Positions 15,931 through 23,581 of a stretch of 27,500 nt of DNA are shown piece by piece; position 1 is the stretch's first letter; each line of letters begins with the position of its first letter. The notes under the pieces were generated by a model. The model did not search any database. It was not told the origin of the DNA and was given only the letters and a program-made list of their open reading frames with translations. The translations under genes and the position numbers were made by a program. The stretch covers positions 1 through 27,500 of the forward strand of contig NZ_AP028127.1 in assembly GCF_037076425.1 (NCBI RefSeq), written 5' to 3'. The stretch is from Turicibacter faecis (GTDB lineage Bacteria; Bacillota_I; Bacilli_A; MOL361; Turicibacteraceae).

Positions 15931-17277
15931 ATGATGAGATTAGATCGCAAATTATTTTGGAGTTACATTATTACCATTTTAATTGCCATTTCCACATCGT
16001 TTACGTTGTTTACTGTAACGTCTAATCAGTTTTTATCATATCGATTGTTAGATAGTATGAAAAAGGAAATGGATTTAATTCAAGAAAATTTGATGGTTTA
16101 TAATACAGGTTACTTTCAACCAGGTGTTGTCATTCGTAATCACATTATGCAACTGGTGGAGTCGGAGTTAATTATTATTCAGGATAATGAGACTGTTTTT
16201 TATGAAAATAAGGCAATCCTGGATGATTTACAGACTTATGGAGTTGAGAGTACCTATTTCAAAAAGCACTATTTAATGATTTCAGGTAGTGTTGAGGTGA
16301 TGGACTGGAAATTTGATATTATTTTATTAAGAGATAAAGGAACGGTTGTTGATTTAAATCGCTTGAATTTAAATATTTTATTTATTACTTCATTAGTGAG
16401 TATGTTAATTGCGGCATTTTTTGGAGTTTATGTACAAAATAATATTTCTAGACCGATTCATTTATTAAAGAATAAGATTCGTAATTTTCAGGAAAATTTA
16501 GAGGCACCAGAGGTGACGATTTATACGGGAGATGAGATTCAGGAATTGGATGAGGATATTGTCCGCATGGCCAAGGCTATTGTTAATAATGACCGAAAAC
16601 GCAAAGCATTTTTTGAGAATACGTCTCATGAGTTAAAAACGCCGCTCATGAATATTCGAGGATATGCTGAGGGGCTAAAGGATGGTATTTTCTCGATTGA
16701 TGAGGCTGCGGACGTGATTTCTAAAGAAAGTGAATCTCTTCGAACGTTGGTAGAATCAATTTTATATTTGTCTAAGCTTGAAGATGCGACTCATGATCGA
16801 TATCAATTACAAGTTGTTGATTTAAATGTCTTCTTAGATGGATTTTATCATAAGATGGCAGGTCTTGTTGCGGACAAAGGGTTAGAACTTCGCTTGAATT
16901 TAGATCGATCTGTCTTTGTCAAATTAGATGATGATAAGATGATTCGCGCGTTATCTAATATTATTACTAATGCCGTTCGTTATGCAAAGACGATGATTTC
17001 TATTACGACAAAGATTGATGAGGACTGGGTGGAAATTCGTTTATTTAATGATGGTCCCCAAATTAAAGAGACTGATTTACCGTATATTTTTGATCGTTTT
17101 TATAAGGGTGATAAAGGTCAGTCAGGACTTGGCCTGTCTATTGTGCAAAGTATTATTACGACTCATCAGGGAGTAATTGAAGCGTTGAATGTTGAGAATG
17201 GAGTCTGCATGAGTGTAAAGTTACCTTATGTTAAGCCGTCTAATAAACGGCGATCAAGTGAAGTGAAGAAGGGCTGA
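15931..17277 (+). CDS. Sensor histidine kinase
   Basis: A 448-residue membrane kinase paired with the preceding regulator. Two membrane segments (about 9-31 and 148-168) enclose an extracellular sensor region of roughly 115 residues with no family I recognise. A HAMP linker (NISRPIHLL) follows. The dimerisation/phosphoacceptor helix carries His233 in SHELKTPL. The ATPase domain has the N-box (Asn343, Asn347) and the G-box GQSGLGLSIV near 396-405. It starts at ATGATG right after the regulator stop, with AGGTG overlapping that stop, so the two are translationally coupled. Signal unknown. Confidence 0.92.
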   Translation: MMRLDRKLFWSYIITILIAISTSFTLFTVTSNQFLSYRLLDSMKKEMDLIQENLMVYNTGYFQPGVVIRNHIMQLVESELIIIQDNETVFYENKAILDDLQTYGVESTYFKKHYLMISGSVEVMDWKFDIILLRDKGTVVDLNRLNLNILFITSLVSMLIAAFFGVYVQNNISRPIHLLKNKIRNFQENLEAPEVTIYTGDEIQELDEDIVRMAKAIVNNDRKRKAFFENTSHELKTPLMNIRGYAEGLKDGIFSIDEAADVISKESESLRTLVESILYLSKLEDATHDRYQLQVVDLNVFLDGFYHKMAGLVADKGLELRLNLDRSVFVKLDDDKMIRALSNIITNAVRYAKTMISITTKIDEDWVEIRLFNDGPQIKETDLPYIFDRFYKGDKGQSGLGLSIVQSIITTHQGVIEALNVENGVCMSVKLPYVKPSNKRRSSEVKKG

Positions 17278-17301
17278 GTCATGATTGGCGATGCCCTTCT
17301 T
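17266..17301 (+). terminator. Possible terminator overlapping the kinase stop codon
   Basis: AAGAAGGGC (17266-17274) pairs with GCCCTTCTT (17293-17301) across an 18-nt loop that begins with the kinase TGA stop. The T-tract is weak, so efficiency is doubtful. Confidence 0.5.
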
Positions 17302-17377
17302 TATATTGGGACGCAATTCTTGCTTATCAGAGGTACGTTTTCATCGGGGAATCTGGTGTAATTTTCAAAATATTTGT

Positions 17378-17406
17378 TTGTTTGATTAGAAAATTTAAGT
17401 TAAAAT
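17378..17406 (+). promoter_or_regulatory. purB promoter
   Basis: TTGTTT (17378-17383), a 17-bp spacer and TAAAAT (17401-17406), about 40 bp upstream of the purB start. Confidence 0.7.
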
Positions 17407-17445
17407 AGAAGGGTAAGTAAAATAGGATAAGGTGGGAGTTTACGC

Positions 17446-18741
17446 ATGATTAATCGTTATTCGCGCCCTGAGATGGCGGCTATTTGGACAGAACAAAATA
17501 AGTTTGAAGCCTATTTAAAGGTTGAAATTTTGGCTTGTGAGGCTTGGGCTCAATTAGGGCATATTCCGATGGAGGATGTTGAGAAGTTATGGAAGAATGC
17601 TTCTTTTGATCTTGATCGAATTTATGAAATTGAACAAGAGACTCGTCATGACGTGGTTGCTTTTACACGAGCGGTGAGTGAAACATGTGGTGAGGAGAAG
17701 AAATGGGTTCATTATGGATTAACTTCGACTGATGTTGTTGATACGGCCAATGGGTATTTATTAAAACAAGCAAATGATATTTTACGTGAAGATTTAAATC
17801 GCTTTATTCAAGTGTTAGGTGAAAAAGCGAAGAAGTATAAACATACCGTTCAAATGGGACGTACGCATGGGGTTCATGCTGAGATTACGACATTTGGATT
17901 AAAGTTAGCGTTATGGTATGAGGAGATGAAACGAAACCAAGCGCGTTTTGAAGAAGCGGCACGTGCTGTTGAATGTGGTAAAATTTCTGGTGCGGTTGGA
18001 ACACACGCCAATATTCCATTCTTTGTTCAAGACTATACATGTGAGAAATTAGGAATTGATTCAGCGAAGATTTCAACGCAAACATTGCAACGTGATCGAC
18101 ATGCAGCTTATATGTCAGCTATTGCCTTAATTGGGGCATCAATTGAAAAAATGGGGGTTGAGATTCGCCATTTACAACGTACAGAGGTTCGTGAAGCCGA
18201 GGAGTTTTTCCGCAAAGGGCAAAAGGGATCTTCAGCAATGCCTCATAAACGTAATCCAATTGGTTCTGAGAATATGGCAGGGTGTGCCCGTGTATTACGT
18301 GGATATATGGTTACAGCTTACGAAAATATCGCGCTTTGGCATGAACGTGATATTTCACACTCATCAGCAGAACGTATCATTATGCCAGATGCAACAATTT
18401 TACTTGATTACATGTTAAATCGTTTCACTAACTTAATTGATAATTTAACGGTTTATGAAGAAAATATGTTAGAAAATATTAATAAAACGCATGGAGTTAT
18501 TTTCTCTCAACGCGTGATGTTAAAATTAATTGAAAAAGGATTTGTTCGTGAGCAAGCTTATGACCTTGTTCAACCAAAAGCGATGCAAGCTTGGGAGAAT
18601 CGTCAATCATTCCGTCAATTATTAGAGTCTGATGAAACAGTGATGAGTCATTTAACAATGGCAGATTTAGATGACTGTTTTGATCATACGTACCATTTAA
18701 AATCAGTTGATGGAATCTTTGAACGATTAGGATTAGAATAG
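17446..18741 (+). CDS. purB: Adenylosuccinate lyase
   Basis: Cleaves adenylosuccinate to AMP and fumarate, and SAICAR to AICAR, in purine synthesis; cytosolic homotetramer in this family. 431 residues, the usual length. It has the fumarase/aspartase superfamily signature [11 protein letters not shown] with catalytic Ser263 (or its neighbour Ser262), the conserved RTHGVHA (His141), and an N-terminal block beginning [14 protein letters not shown]. The ATG follows AAGGTGGGA. It has its own promoter and terminator, so it appears monocistronic although purA is nearby. Confidence 0.97.
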   Translation: MINRYSRPEMAAIWTEQNKFEAYLKVEILACEAWAQLGHIPMEDVEKLWKNASFDLDRIYEIEQETRHDVVAFTRAVSETCGEEKKWVHYGLTSTDVVDTANGYLLKQANDILREDLNRFIQVLGEKAKKYKHTVQMGRTHGVHAEITTFGLKLALWYEEMKRNQARFEEAARAVECGKISGAVGTHANIPFFVQDYTCEKLGIDSAKISTQTLQRDRHAAYMSAIALIGASIEKMGVEIRHLQRTEVREAEEFFRKGQKGSSAMPHKRNPIGSENMAGCARVLRGYMVTAYENIALWHERDISHSSAERIIMPDATILLDYMLNRFTNLIDNLTVYEENMLENINKTHGVIFSQRVMLKLIEKGFVREQAYDLVQPKAMQAWENRQSFRQLLESDETVMSHLTMADLDDCFDHTYHLKSVDGIFERLGLE

Positions 18742-18760
18742 TTATTAGTGATGGGTTATT

Positions 18761-18800
18761 AAAAAGAGTAGCTTCGATTAGATTCGATGCTACTCTTTTT
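18761..18800. terminator. purB terminator, possibly bidirectional
   Basis: A 12-bp stem AAAAAGAGTAGC/GCTACTCTTTTT with a 16-nt loop. The A/T flanks make it usable from both strands. The rubrerythrin hairpin follows about 30 bp later. Confidence 0.85.
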
Positions 18801-18830
18801 CAGTTAGTAGGAGAGATGATGCTAAAAGAG

Positions 18831-18870
18831 AAAATGTGGATAACTTTATTTAAAAAGTTATCCACATTTT
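18831..18870. terminator. Hairpin after rubrerythrin containing two inverted perfect DnaA boxes
   Basis: A perfect 17-bp stem (18831-18847 with 18854-18870) with loop ATTTAA. It lies directly after the minus-strand rubrerythrin stop and, read on the minus strand, is followed by a T-rich stretch, so it is probably its terminator. The arms contain TGTGGATAA (18835-18843) and TTATCCACA (18858-18866), both exact matches to the bacterial DnaA box, in opposite orientation. DnaA binding is inference. Confidence 0.75.
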
Positions 18871-18876
18871 TAATGA

Positions 18877-19419
18877 TTAGTAGTTTACTGAACGAATTTC
18901 GAAGTGTGCTTGATCATATCCACAGACTGGACATTTTTTAGGAGCCTTTTTACCGTAGTGGATGTGACCGCACTCTTGACAAATCCATGATGTTTCTTCT
19001 TCTTGAGCGAAGACTTTATCTTCTTCAATGTTTTGTAATAACTTTAAGTAACGCTCTTCGTGTTCCTTCTCAATGTTACCAACCATTTCGAAAAGAGCAG
19101 CGATACGTTTGAAGCCTTCTTCGCGAGCTTCTTGTGCAAAGGTTGCATACATGTCTGTCCATTCATCATGTTCTCCCGCTGCAGCATCGCGTAAATTTGT
19201 TTGGGTATCAGCAACTTCACCTTCATGTAAGAATTTAAACCAAAGTTTAGCATGGTTCATTTCATTATGAGCGGTCTCTAGGAATAAGTTTGCAATTTGT
19301 TCATATCCTTCTTCACGTGCTTTAGCCGCGTAGAAAGTATATTTATTTCGAGCCATTGATTCTCCCGCGAATGCGTGCATTAAGTTTGCTTCAGTTTTAG
19401 TACCCTTTAAATTTGTCAT
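18877..19419 (-). CDS. rbr: Rubrerythrin
   Basis: A non-haem iron peroxidase that reduces hydrogen peroxide in anaerobes and microaerophiles; cytosolic. 180 residues. The N-terminal ferritin-like four-helix domain carries di-iron ligands: FAGES (Glu20), ETAH (Glu48, His51) and a later GNIEKEH. The C-terminal rubredoxin domain has Cys147, Cys150, Cys163 and Cys166 in CQECGH and CPVCGY, which bind a single iron. The start follows a very strong GGGGGGA site. It converges on purB and is probably transcribed alone from the minus-strand promoter at 19459-19487. No clear PerR box was seen. Confidence 0.95.
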   Translation of the reverse strand: MTNLKGTKTEANLMHAFAGESMARNKYTFYAAKAREEGYEQIANLFLETAHNEMNHAKLWFKFLHEGEVADTQTNLRDAAAGEHDEWTDMYATFAQEAREEGFKRIAALFEMVGNIEKEHEERYLKLLQNIEEDKVFAQEEETSWICQECGHIHYGKKAPKKCPVCGYDQAHFEIRSVNY

Positions 19420-19458
19420 GCTTAAAATCCCCCCAAGATTACTTTAATATCTAGTCCT

Positions 19459-19487
19459 AACATAACCTACTGCGAGATAAAACGCAA
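19459..19487 (-). promoter_or_regulatory. Rubrerythrin promoter
   Basis: On the minus strand TTGCGT (19482-19487), a 17-bp spacer and TATGTT (19459-19464), about 40 bp upstream of the start codon. A small inverted repeat ACAAA-tgg-TTTGT lies further upstream at 19511-19523 and might be an operator, with weak support. Confidence 0.5.
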
Positions 19488-19637
19488 CGGTCATTTCTTA
19501 GATTTGATTGACAAATGGTTTGTAATGAGAGTGATTATTAATAGAGGTGAGATAAAGGGATAATTTATCCTATATCCTCCAATTTTATGCTCAAAGCTGA
19601 CAGTCTAGGTGCGATTAATTTTAGAATTTGATTTTAT

Positions 19638-19666
19638 TTGACTTATGAATGAATTCTTGATATTAT
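19638..19666 (+). promoter_or_regulatory. Promoter of candidate small RNA
   Basis: TTGACT (19638-19643), a 17-bp spacer and TATTAT (19661-19666), near consensus. No plausible ORF follows before the terminator at 19732-19759. Apart from the rubrerythrin promoter, I saw no coding sequence in 19420-19637. Confidence 0.65.
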
Positions 19667-19672
19667 TTTTAT

Positions 19673-19759
19673 GAGATCAGTATGGAGTGGTGTGATTCGG
19701 CAGCCCACTATATAAAAAATAAAGAGTCGAGAAAAAAAGAGCCTCACGGCTCTTTTTTT
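19673..19759 (+). ncRNA. Candidate small RNA of about 87 nt
   Basis: Defined by a strong promoter and an intrinsic terminator with no ORF between. It contains a possible hairpin (AGTGG with CCACT, about 19686-19710), an A-rich linker and a terminator hairpin. This is prediction from signals only; function unknown. Confidence 0.45.
19732..19759. terminator. Bidirectional terminator
   Basis: AAAAAAAGAGCC (19732-19743), loop TCAC, GGCTCTTTTTTT (19748-19759). It ends the candidate plus-strand RNA and lies 22 bp downstream of the minus-strand 54-residue gene. Confidence 0.9.
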
Positions 19760-19781
19760 ATATTTTTATTAAATAGACTCT

Positions 19782-19946
19782 TTAGACGATATGTTGACAA
19801 ATAAACACGAAGAAAAGAATTAGCGCTATGCTCGCTAAAGAGACATTTAATTTTTTCATTTTTCGTGGTCCAACTTCCGGGGCAAACCAAAATAAGTTGT
19901 CCATGATGTTAAATAAGGTTTGAATTAGGTCATCGATAAATTCCAT
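19782..19946 (-). CDS. 54-residue membrane protein, function unknown
   Basis: A short frame starting MEFIDDLIQTLFNIM and ending FICQHIV. The N-terminal half is amphipathic (residues 1-30, including DNLFWFAPEVGPRK). One membrane helix is predicted at about 34-51 (LNVSLASIALILFFVF). It is supported by a Shine-Dalgarno GGGGAG six bases before the ATG, by a strong terminator 22 bp after the stop, and by a TATAAT on the minus strand at 19981-19986. I recognise no family. It could be a small membrane regulator or stress peptide, but this is open. Confidence 0.6.
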   Translation of the reverse strand: MEFIDDLIQTLFNIMDNLFWFAPEVGPRKMKKLNVSLASIALILFFVFICQHIV

Positions 19947-20053
19947 TGTGTGCTCCCCTATTTTGGTATGTTAGAATTTTATTATATGTGTAAAAAGTTT
20001 AAAAAAATGTCGGAATAAAGTAGTAATTTTACTTTTTAATATATTTATTGTGA

Positions 20054-20081
20054 TTGACGGTATATTTCTCACGATTATGGG
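20054..20081 (+). promoter_or_regulatory. Possible promoter of structured RNA copy 1
   Basis: TTGACG (20054-20059), a 16-bp spacer and TATGGG (20076-20081), placing the start at the beginning of copy 1. The -10 is weak. No similarly good promoter was found before copies 2-4. Confidence 0.4.
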
Positions 20082-20084
20082 AAA

Positions 20085-20257
20085 AGTAGTGGTGTAGAGT
20101 TTTACGGAATGGTTATTGGACGGCCACGAAGTGCTCAGGTGACGGTCAGTCATCACTAAATATTAGAGTTGATGTTTAGGAGTGGTTGATTGTTAGGAAT
20201 TCTACGAATGAAGTGCTTTGTTGTAGGAAATAGTTCTTATGGCAGGGCACTTTTTTT
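20085..20257 (+). ncRNA. Tandem structured RNA element, copy 1
   Basis: First of four related elements. From 5' to 3' it holds GTAGAGTT able to pair with AATTCTAC near the 3' end, a short hairpin with loop GCCACGAAG, a hairpin CTAAATAT/ATGTTTAG extended by a bulged lower stem, and a terminator AAGTGCTTTG/CAGGGCACTT with seven T. The 5' AGC-GCT hairpin of the other copies is degenerate here. No ORF is conserved. Family unknown. Confidence 0.7.
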
Positions 20258-20300
20258 GTTAGAAAAAATTAAATCCTGCGTGTAGAGTGAATAAAAATAA

Positions 20301-20485
20301 AGTAGCGGGGAAAGCTAGTTTTGTAGAGTTTTACGGAATGGTTATTGGGCAGCCACGAAGTGCTCAGGTGATGGTTGGTAAGGGCTGAATATGAGAATTG
20401 ATGTTCAGTGGTTATTAGCTATTAGAAATTCTGCAATTCAAGTACCCTCTTGTAAGAAATAGTTCTTATGACAGGGTACTTTTTT
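20301..20485 (+). ncRNA. Tandem structured RNA element, copy 2 (divergent)
   Basis: The 5' half matches the other copies, while the 3' half differs at many bases yet keeps the helices. TTGTAGAGTT pairs with AATTCTGCAA; CTGAATAT pairs with ATGTTCAG, where other copies have CTAAATAT/ATGTTTAG; the terminator is AAGTACCCT/AGGGTACTT, where others have AAGTGC/GCACTT. Such paired changes are evidence for selection on RNA structure. Confidence 0.75.
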
Positions 20486-20487
20486 GA

Positions 20488-20516
20488 TTGACTAGAATAT
20501 TTTTGGGGAATATACT
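20488..20516 (+). promoter_or_regulatory. Promoter of the 72-residue membrane protein gene
   Basis: TTGACT (20488-20493), a 17-bp spacer and TATACT (20511-20516), directly after the terminator of RNA copy 2. Confidence 0.75.
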
Positions 20517-20544
20517 GGGTTAAATAAGTGGGAGGGGAATATTA

Positions 20545-20763
20545 GTGAAAGTGATTAACTTTATATTGATTTGTTTAACCATTTTGATTGGGATATCTAT
20601 CTGGATGGGATACGATAGGAATGTTCCGCTTTTGCTTTTAGTTGTAGCAGGATCGCAAATGGTTAATGGATGGGATCGCTATCGTAAAAATAGGGGAGAA
20701 GCGATTGTTTTATTTTTGCTTGCTGTGTTCTTGATGGGAGTTGCTATAAATTTAGTAGAATAA
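20545..20763 (+). CDS. 72-residue membrane protein, function unknown
   Basis: A small hydrophobic protein with two or three membrane segments (about 5-23, 27-43 and 53-71) and a positively charged loop DRYRKNRGE between the last two. It starts at GTG 20545 with GGAGGGG seven bases upstream. Its own near-consensus promoter lies just after RNA copy 2. No terminator directly follows; the next is that of RNA copy 3, so copy 3 may lie in its 3' UTR. I recognise no family. Its position between pairs of structured RNAs makes a functional link possible but unproven. Confidence 0.7.
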   Translation: MKVINFILICLTILIGISIWMGYDRNVPLLLLVVAGSQMVNGWDRYRKNRGEAIVLFLLAVFLMGVAINLVE

Positions 20764-20787
20764 TAAGTGAATGATGGATAAAAAAAG

Positions 20788-20972
20788 AGTAGCGGGGAAA
20801 GCTAGTTTTGTAGAGTTTTACGGAATGGTTATTGGGTAGCCACGAAGTGCTCAGGTAACGGTCAGTCATCACTAAATATTAGAGTTGATATTTAGGAGTG
20901 GTTGATTGTTAGGAATTCTACGAATGAAGTGCTTTGTTGTAGGAAATAGTTCTTATGGCAAGGCACTTTTTT
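20788..20972 (+). ncRNA. Tandem structured RNA element, copy 3
   Basis: It contains all helices: 5' TAGC/GCTA hairpin, long-range TTTGTAGAGTT/AATTCTACGAA, GGGTA/TGCTC around loop GCCACGAAG (here C to T, keeping a wobble pair), CTAAATAT/ATATTTAG and terminator AAGTGCTTTG/CAAGGCACTT with T run. Starts 24 bp after the membrane protein stop codon. Confidence 0.75.
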
Positions 20973-21022
20973 GTTAGAAAAAAATAAAAATTAAATCATG
21001 CGTGTAGAGTGAATAAAAAAAG

Positions 21023-21209
21023 AGTAGCGGGGAAAGCTAGTTTTGTAGAGTTTTACGGAATGGTTATTGGGCAGCCACGAAGTGCTCAGGTGATGGTCAG
21101 TCATCACTAAATATTAGAGTTGATGTTTAGGAGTGATTGATTGTTAGGAATTCTACGAATGAAGTGCTTTGTTGTAGGAAATAGTTCTTATGGCAAGGCA
21201 CTTTTTTTT
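21023..21209 (+). ncRNA. Tandem structured RNA element, copy 4
   Basis: Very close to copy 3. The helices are TAGC/GCTA, TTTGTAGAGTT/AATTCTACGAA, GGGCA/TGCTC, CTAAATAT/ATGTTTAG, and terminator AAGTGCTTTG/CAAGGCACTT with eight T. The linker before it (GCGTGTAGAGTGAATAAAAA) also precedes copy 2. No coding sequence was seen in 21210-21377 after it. Confidence 0.75.
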
Positions 21210-21377
21210 GTTTGGAAAAAATAAAATGATAAGGTTAGTTGAGTCGTTTAGAGAAAAATTCTAATTTCATAGAACGGATAGTGGTGATGGTTCAGTGATT
21301 AACTTCAGATTAATTTTGTAAAATGGGGTTGAAATTTTTTATTAATAGAGTAGGAAGAGAAATAAAGGGGATATGAT

Positions 21378-21406
21378 TTGGTGATTTAGTGTTTTTATGG
21401 CACAAT
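21378..21406 (+). promoter_or_regulatory. glyA-folD promoter
   Basis: TTGGTG (21378-21383), a 17-bp spacer and CACAAT (21401-21406). The leader is only about 25 nt, leaving no room for a riboswitch after this start. Confidence 0.6.
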
Positions 21407-21438
21407 GGAATTAGGACGTTGTTAGGAGGGATTTGTTG

Positions 21439-22668
21439 ATGAAAGATCAAGCGATTTTTAATGCCTTAGCGCAAGAGTTGAAGCGTCAACGTGAAAATGT
21501 AGAGTTGATTGCTTCGGAGAATTACGTGTCACAAGAAGTGATGGATGTTCAAGGTTCTATTTTAACGAATAAGTATGCCGAGGGATATCCATCAAAACGA
21601 TATTATGGCGGATGCGAGTTCGTTGATCGTGTTGAAGAAATTGCGCGTGAACGTGCAAAACAACTATTTGGAGCAAAGTTTGTTAATGTTCAACCTCATT
21701 CAGGTTCTCAGGCAAATATGGGAGCGTATCGTGCGATTTTAAAACCAGGTGCAAAAGTGCTAGGTATGAATTTAAGTCATGGAGGGCATTTAACACATGG
21801 CCACCCTCTTAACTTTTCAGGAAAAGATTATGAGTTTTATGAGTATGGTGTAGATGAAAAAACAGAAATGATTAATTATGAAGTTGTGCGTCAAATCGCC
21901 TTAGACGTAAAACCACAATTAATTGTAGCGGGAGCTTCGGCGTATCCACGTCTTATTGATTTTAAAAAATTCCGTGAAATTGCGGACGAAGTTGGAGCAT
22001 ATTTAATGGTGGATATGGCCCACATTGCTGGATTAGTTGCAGCCGGTGTGCATCCTAATCCAGTAGAGTTTGCTCATGTTGTCACGACGACGACGCATAA
22101 AACATTACGTGGTCCTCGTGGAGGAATGATTTTGACAAATGATGAAGAAATTGCGACAAAATTAGATAAAGTAGTGTTCCCTGGTATTCAAGGTGGCCCA
22201 TTAATGCATGTAATTGGTGCGAAGGCTGTCTCGTTTTTTGAAGCTTTGTCAGATGAGTTCGTGGACTATCAAAAACAAGTCGTAAAAAATGCAAAGGTCT
22301 TGTCTGATGAATTAACGAAACATGGTTTACGTATTGTATCAGGAGGAACAGATAATCATTTGCTTCTTGTTGATGTAAAATCTAGTTTTGGTTTAACTGG
22401 AAAAGTAGCGGAAGCCGTTTTAGATCGAGTGGCGATTACGTGTAATAAAAATACGATCCCATTTGATACGGAGAAACCTTTTGTGACGAGTGGTATTCGT
22501 TTAGGAACGCCAGCGATTACAACGAGAGGATTTAAAGAGGCTGAAATGGTGGAGTTAGCGGGATATATCGCAAGAGCTTTACGTTCAGTTGATGATGAGA
22601 AAGAGTTAGAGGCTATTCGTGAATCTGTTCTTCAGTTAACGAGTCGCTTTCCTTTATATGATGCCTAA
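21439..22668 (+). CDS. glyA: Serine hydroxymethyltransferase
   Basis: A PLP enzyme that interconverts serine plus tetrahydrofolate with glycine plus 5,10-methylene-tetrahydrofolate, the main entry of one-carbon units; cytosolic. 409 residues, normal length. Motifs: [10 protein letters not shown] at the N-terminus, [16 protein letters not shown], and the PLP-binding lysine Lys221 in [14 protein letters not shown]. The ATG at 21439 is preferred to in-frame TTGs at 21433 and 21436, since AGGAGGG ends eight bases before it. folD follows after 17 bp, forming a one-carbon operon. Just upstream lies RNA copy 4, which ends in a terminator 169 bp before the glyA promoter. Confidence 0.97.
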   Translation: MKDQAIFNALAQELKRQRENVELIASENYVSQEVMDVQGSILTNKYAEGYPSKRYYGGCEFVDRVEEIARERAKQLFGAKFVNVQPHSGSQANMGAYRAILKPGAKVLGMNLSHGGHLTHGHPLNFSGKDYEFYEYGVDEKTEMINYEVVRQIALDVKPQLIVAGASAYPRLIDFKKFREIADEVGAYLMVDMAHIAGLVAAGVHPNPVEFAHVVTTTTHKTLRGPRGGMILTNDEEIATKLDKVVFPGIQGGPLMHVIGAKAVSFFEALSDEFVDYQKQVVKNAKVLSDELTKHGLRIVSGGTDNHLLLVDVKSSFGLTGKVAEAVLDRVAITCNKNTIPFDTEKPFVTSGIRLGTPAITTRGFKEAEMVELAGYIARALRSVDDEKELEAIRESVLQLTSRFPLYDA

Positions 22669-22685
22669 GGGGAGGTTGCGAGATA

Positions 22686-23543
22686 ATGTCTATATTAATT
22701 GATGGGAAAAAGGTTTCAAATGATTTAAGAGCTTCTATTTCCCAGGAAACCAAAAAGTTTATAGAGAAAACAAATGTTCGCCCTCATCTTGTAGTGATTA
22801 TTGTAGGAAAAGATCCGGCGTCTATGACGTATGTTCGTAATAAGAAGAAGGCGTGTGAGTCGGTAGGGTTTGAATCGACAGTGATTGAATTACCTGAACA
22901 AATTAGTGAATCAGAGTTATTAAAACAGATTCATCAATTGAATCAAGATGAAACGGTACATGGTATCTTGGTGCAACTACCATTACCAAAGCATATCGAT
23001 GAAGAAAAAGTGATTCAAACGATTGCTGTTGAAAAAGATGTAGATGGTTTTCATCCTTACCAAGTTGGGGCACTAGTCCTCGGATTGAATGGACTACGCT
23101 CTTGCACACCAGCGGGAGTGATTGAATTATTAAAAGCCTATGACATTCCGATGGTGGGACGCCATGCTGTGATTGTTGGTCGGAGTCAAATTGTCGGTAA
23201 GCCACTGATTCAAATGTTGTTGAATGAAAATGCAACAGTGACTGTCTGTCACTCAAGGACTAAAGAATTGAGTGAGTTTACAAAACAGGCTGACTTGTTA
23301 ATTGTGGCTATTGGACAACCACAGTTTATTACGGCTGATATGGTTAAAGAAGGGGCCGTTGTCGTTGATGTTGGAATTAATCGTTTAGAGAGTGGGAAGC
23401 TTGTTGGGGATGTGTTGTTCGATGAAGTTTCCGAGAAGGCGAGTTATATAACTCCAGTTCCAGGTGGTGTTGGTCCGATGACAATTACGATGTTATTGCG
23501 AAATACGTTGAAGGCTGCAGCAAATCAATTAGGTTTAAAGTAG
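22686..23543 (+). CDS. folD: Methylene-THF dehydrogenase / methenyl-THF cyclohydrolase
   Basis: A bifunctional enzyme oxidising 5,10-methylene-THF with NADP and hydrolysing methenyl-THF to 10-formyl-THF, which feeds purine synthesis and formyl-Met-tRNA. 285 residues, normal. Motifs: Tyr49 and catalytic Lys53 in YVRNKKKAC, VQLPLPKH, DVDGFHP, the Rossmann GRSQIVGKP and the C-terminal TPVPGGVGPMT. Shine-Dalgarno GGGGAGG starts right after the glyA stop. Second gene of the glyA-folD operon, using the product of GlyA; it ends in a terminator shared with the convergent leucine-rich-repeat gene. Confidence 0.97.
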   Translation: MSILIDGKKVSNDLRASISQETKKFIEKTNVRPHLVVIIVGKDPASMTYVRNKKKACESVGFESTVIELPEQISESELLKQIHQLNQDETVHGILVQLPLPKHIDEEKVIQTIAVEKDVDGFHPYQVGALVLGLNGLRSCTPAGVIELLKAYDIPMVGRHAVIVGRSQIVGKPLIQMLLNENATVTVCHSRTKELSEFTKQADLLIVAIGQPQFITADMVKEGAVVVDVGINRLESGKLVGDVLFDEVSEKASYITPVPGGVGPMTITMLLRNTLKAAANQLGLK

Positions 23544-23547
23544 AATA

Positions 23548-23581
23548 AAAAAAGAAGTCATTAATCAATGACTTCTTTTTT
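23548..23581. terminator. Bidirectional terminator shared by folD and the LRR gene
   Basis: AAAAAAGAAGTCATT/AATGACTTCTTTTTT with loop AATC. The minus-strand LRR stop codon (23561-23563) lies in the stem/loop, so part of this terminator is also the last codons of the LRR protein. Confidence 0.9.

Noticed and set aside
19505-19550. PerR or Fur operator near rubrerythrin
   Set aside because: GTGATTATTAATAG only weakly resembles the consensus and lies upstream of the predicted promoter rather than over it.
20085-21209. CRISPR array
   Set aside because: Units are 173-187 nt, imperfect, spaced irregularly and end in terminators; there are no short identical repeats with uniform spacers and no cas genes.
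20085-21209. MITE-like mobile repeats
   Set aside because: No terminal inverted repeats or target duplications at unit ends. Conservation follows RNA helices and terminators instead.
21023-21432. Glycine, THF or ZTP riboswitch controlling glyA-folD
   Set aside because: Copy 4 lacks the conserved cores of these riboswitches as I know them, related copies lie far from glyA, and glyA has its own promoter after the RNA terminator.
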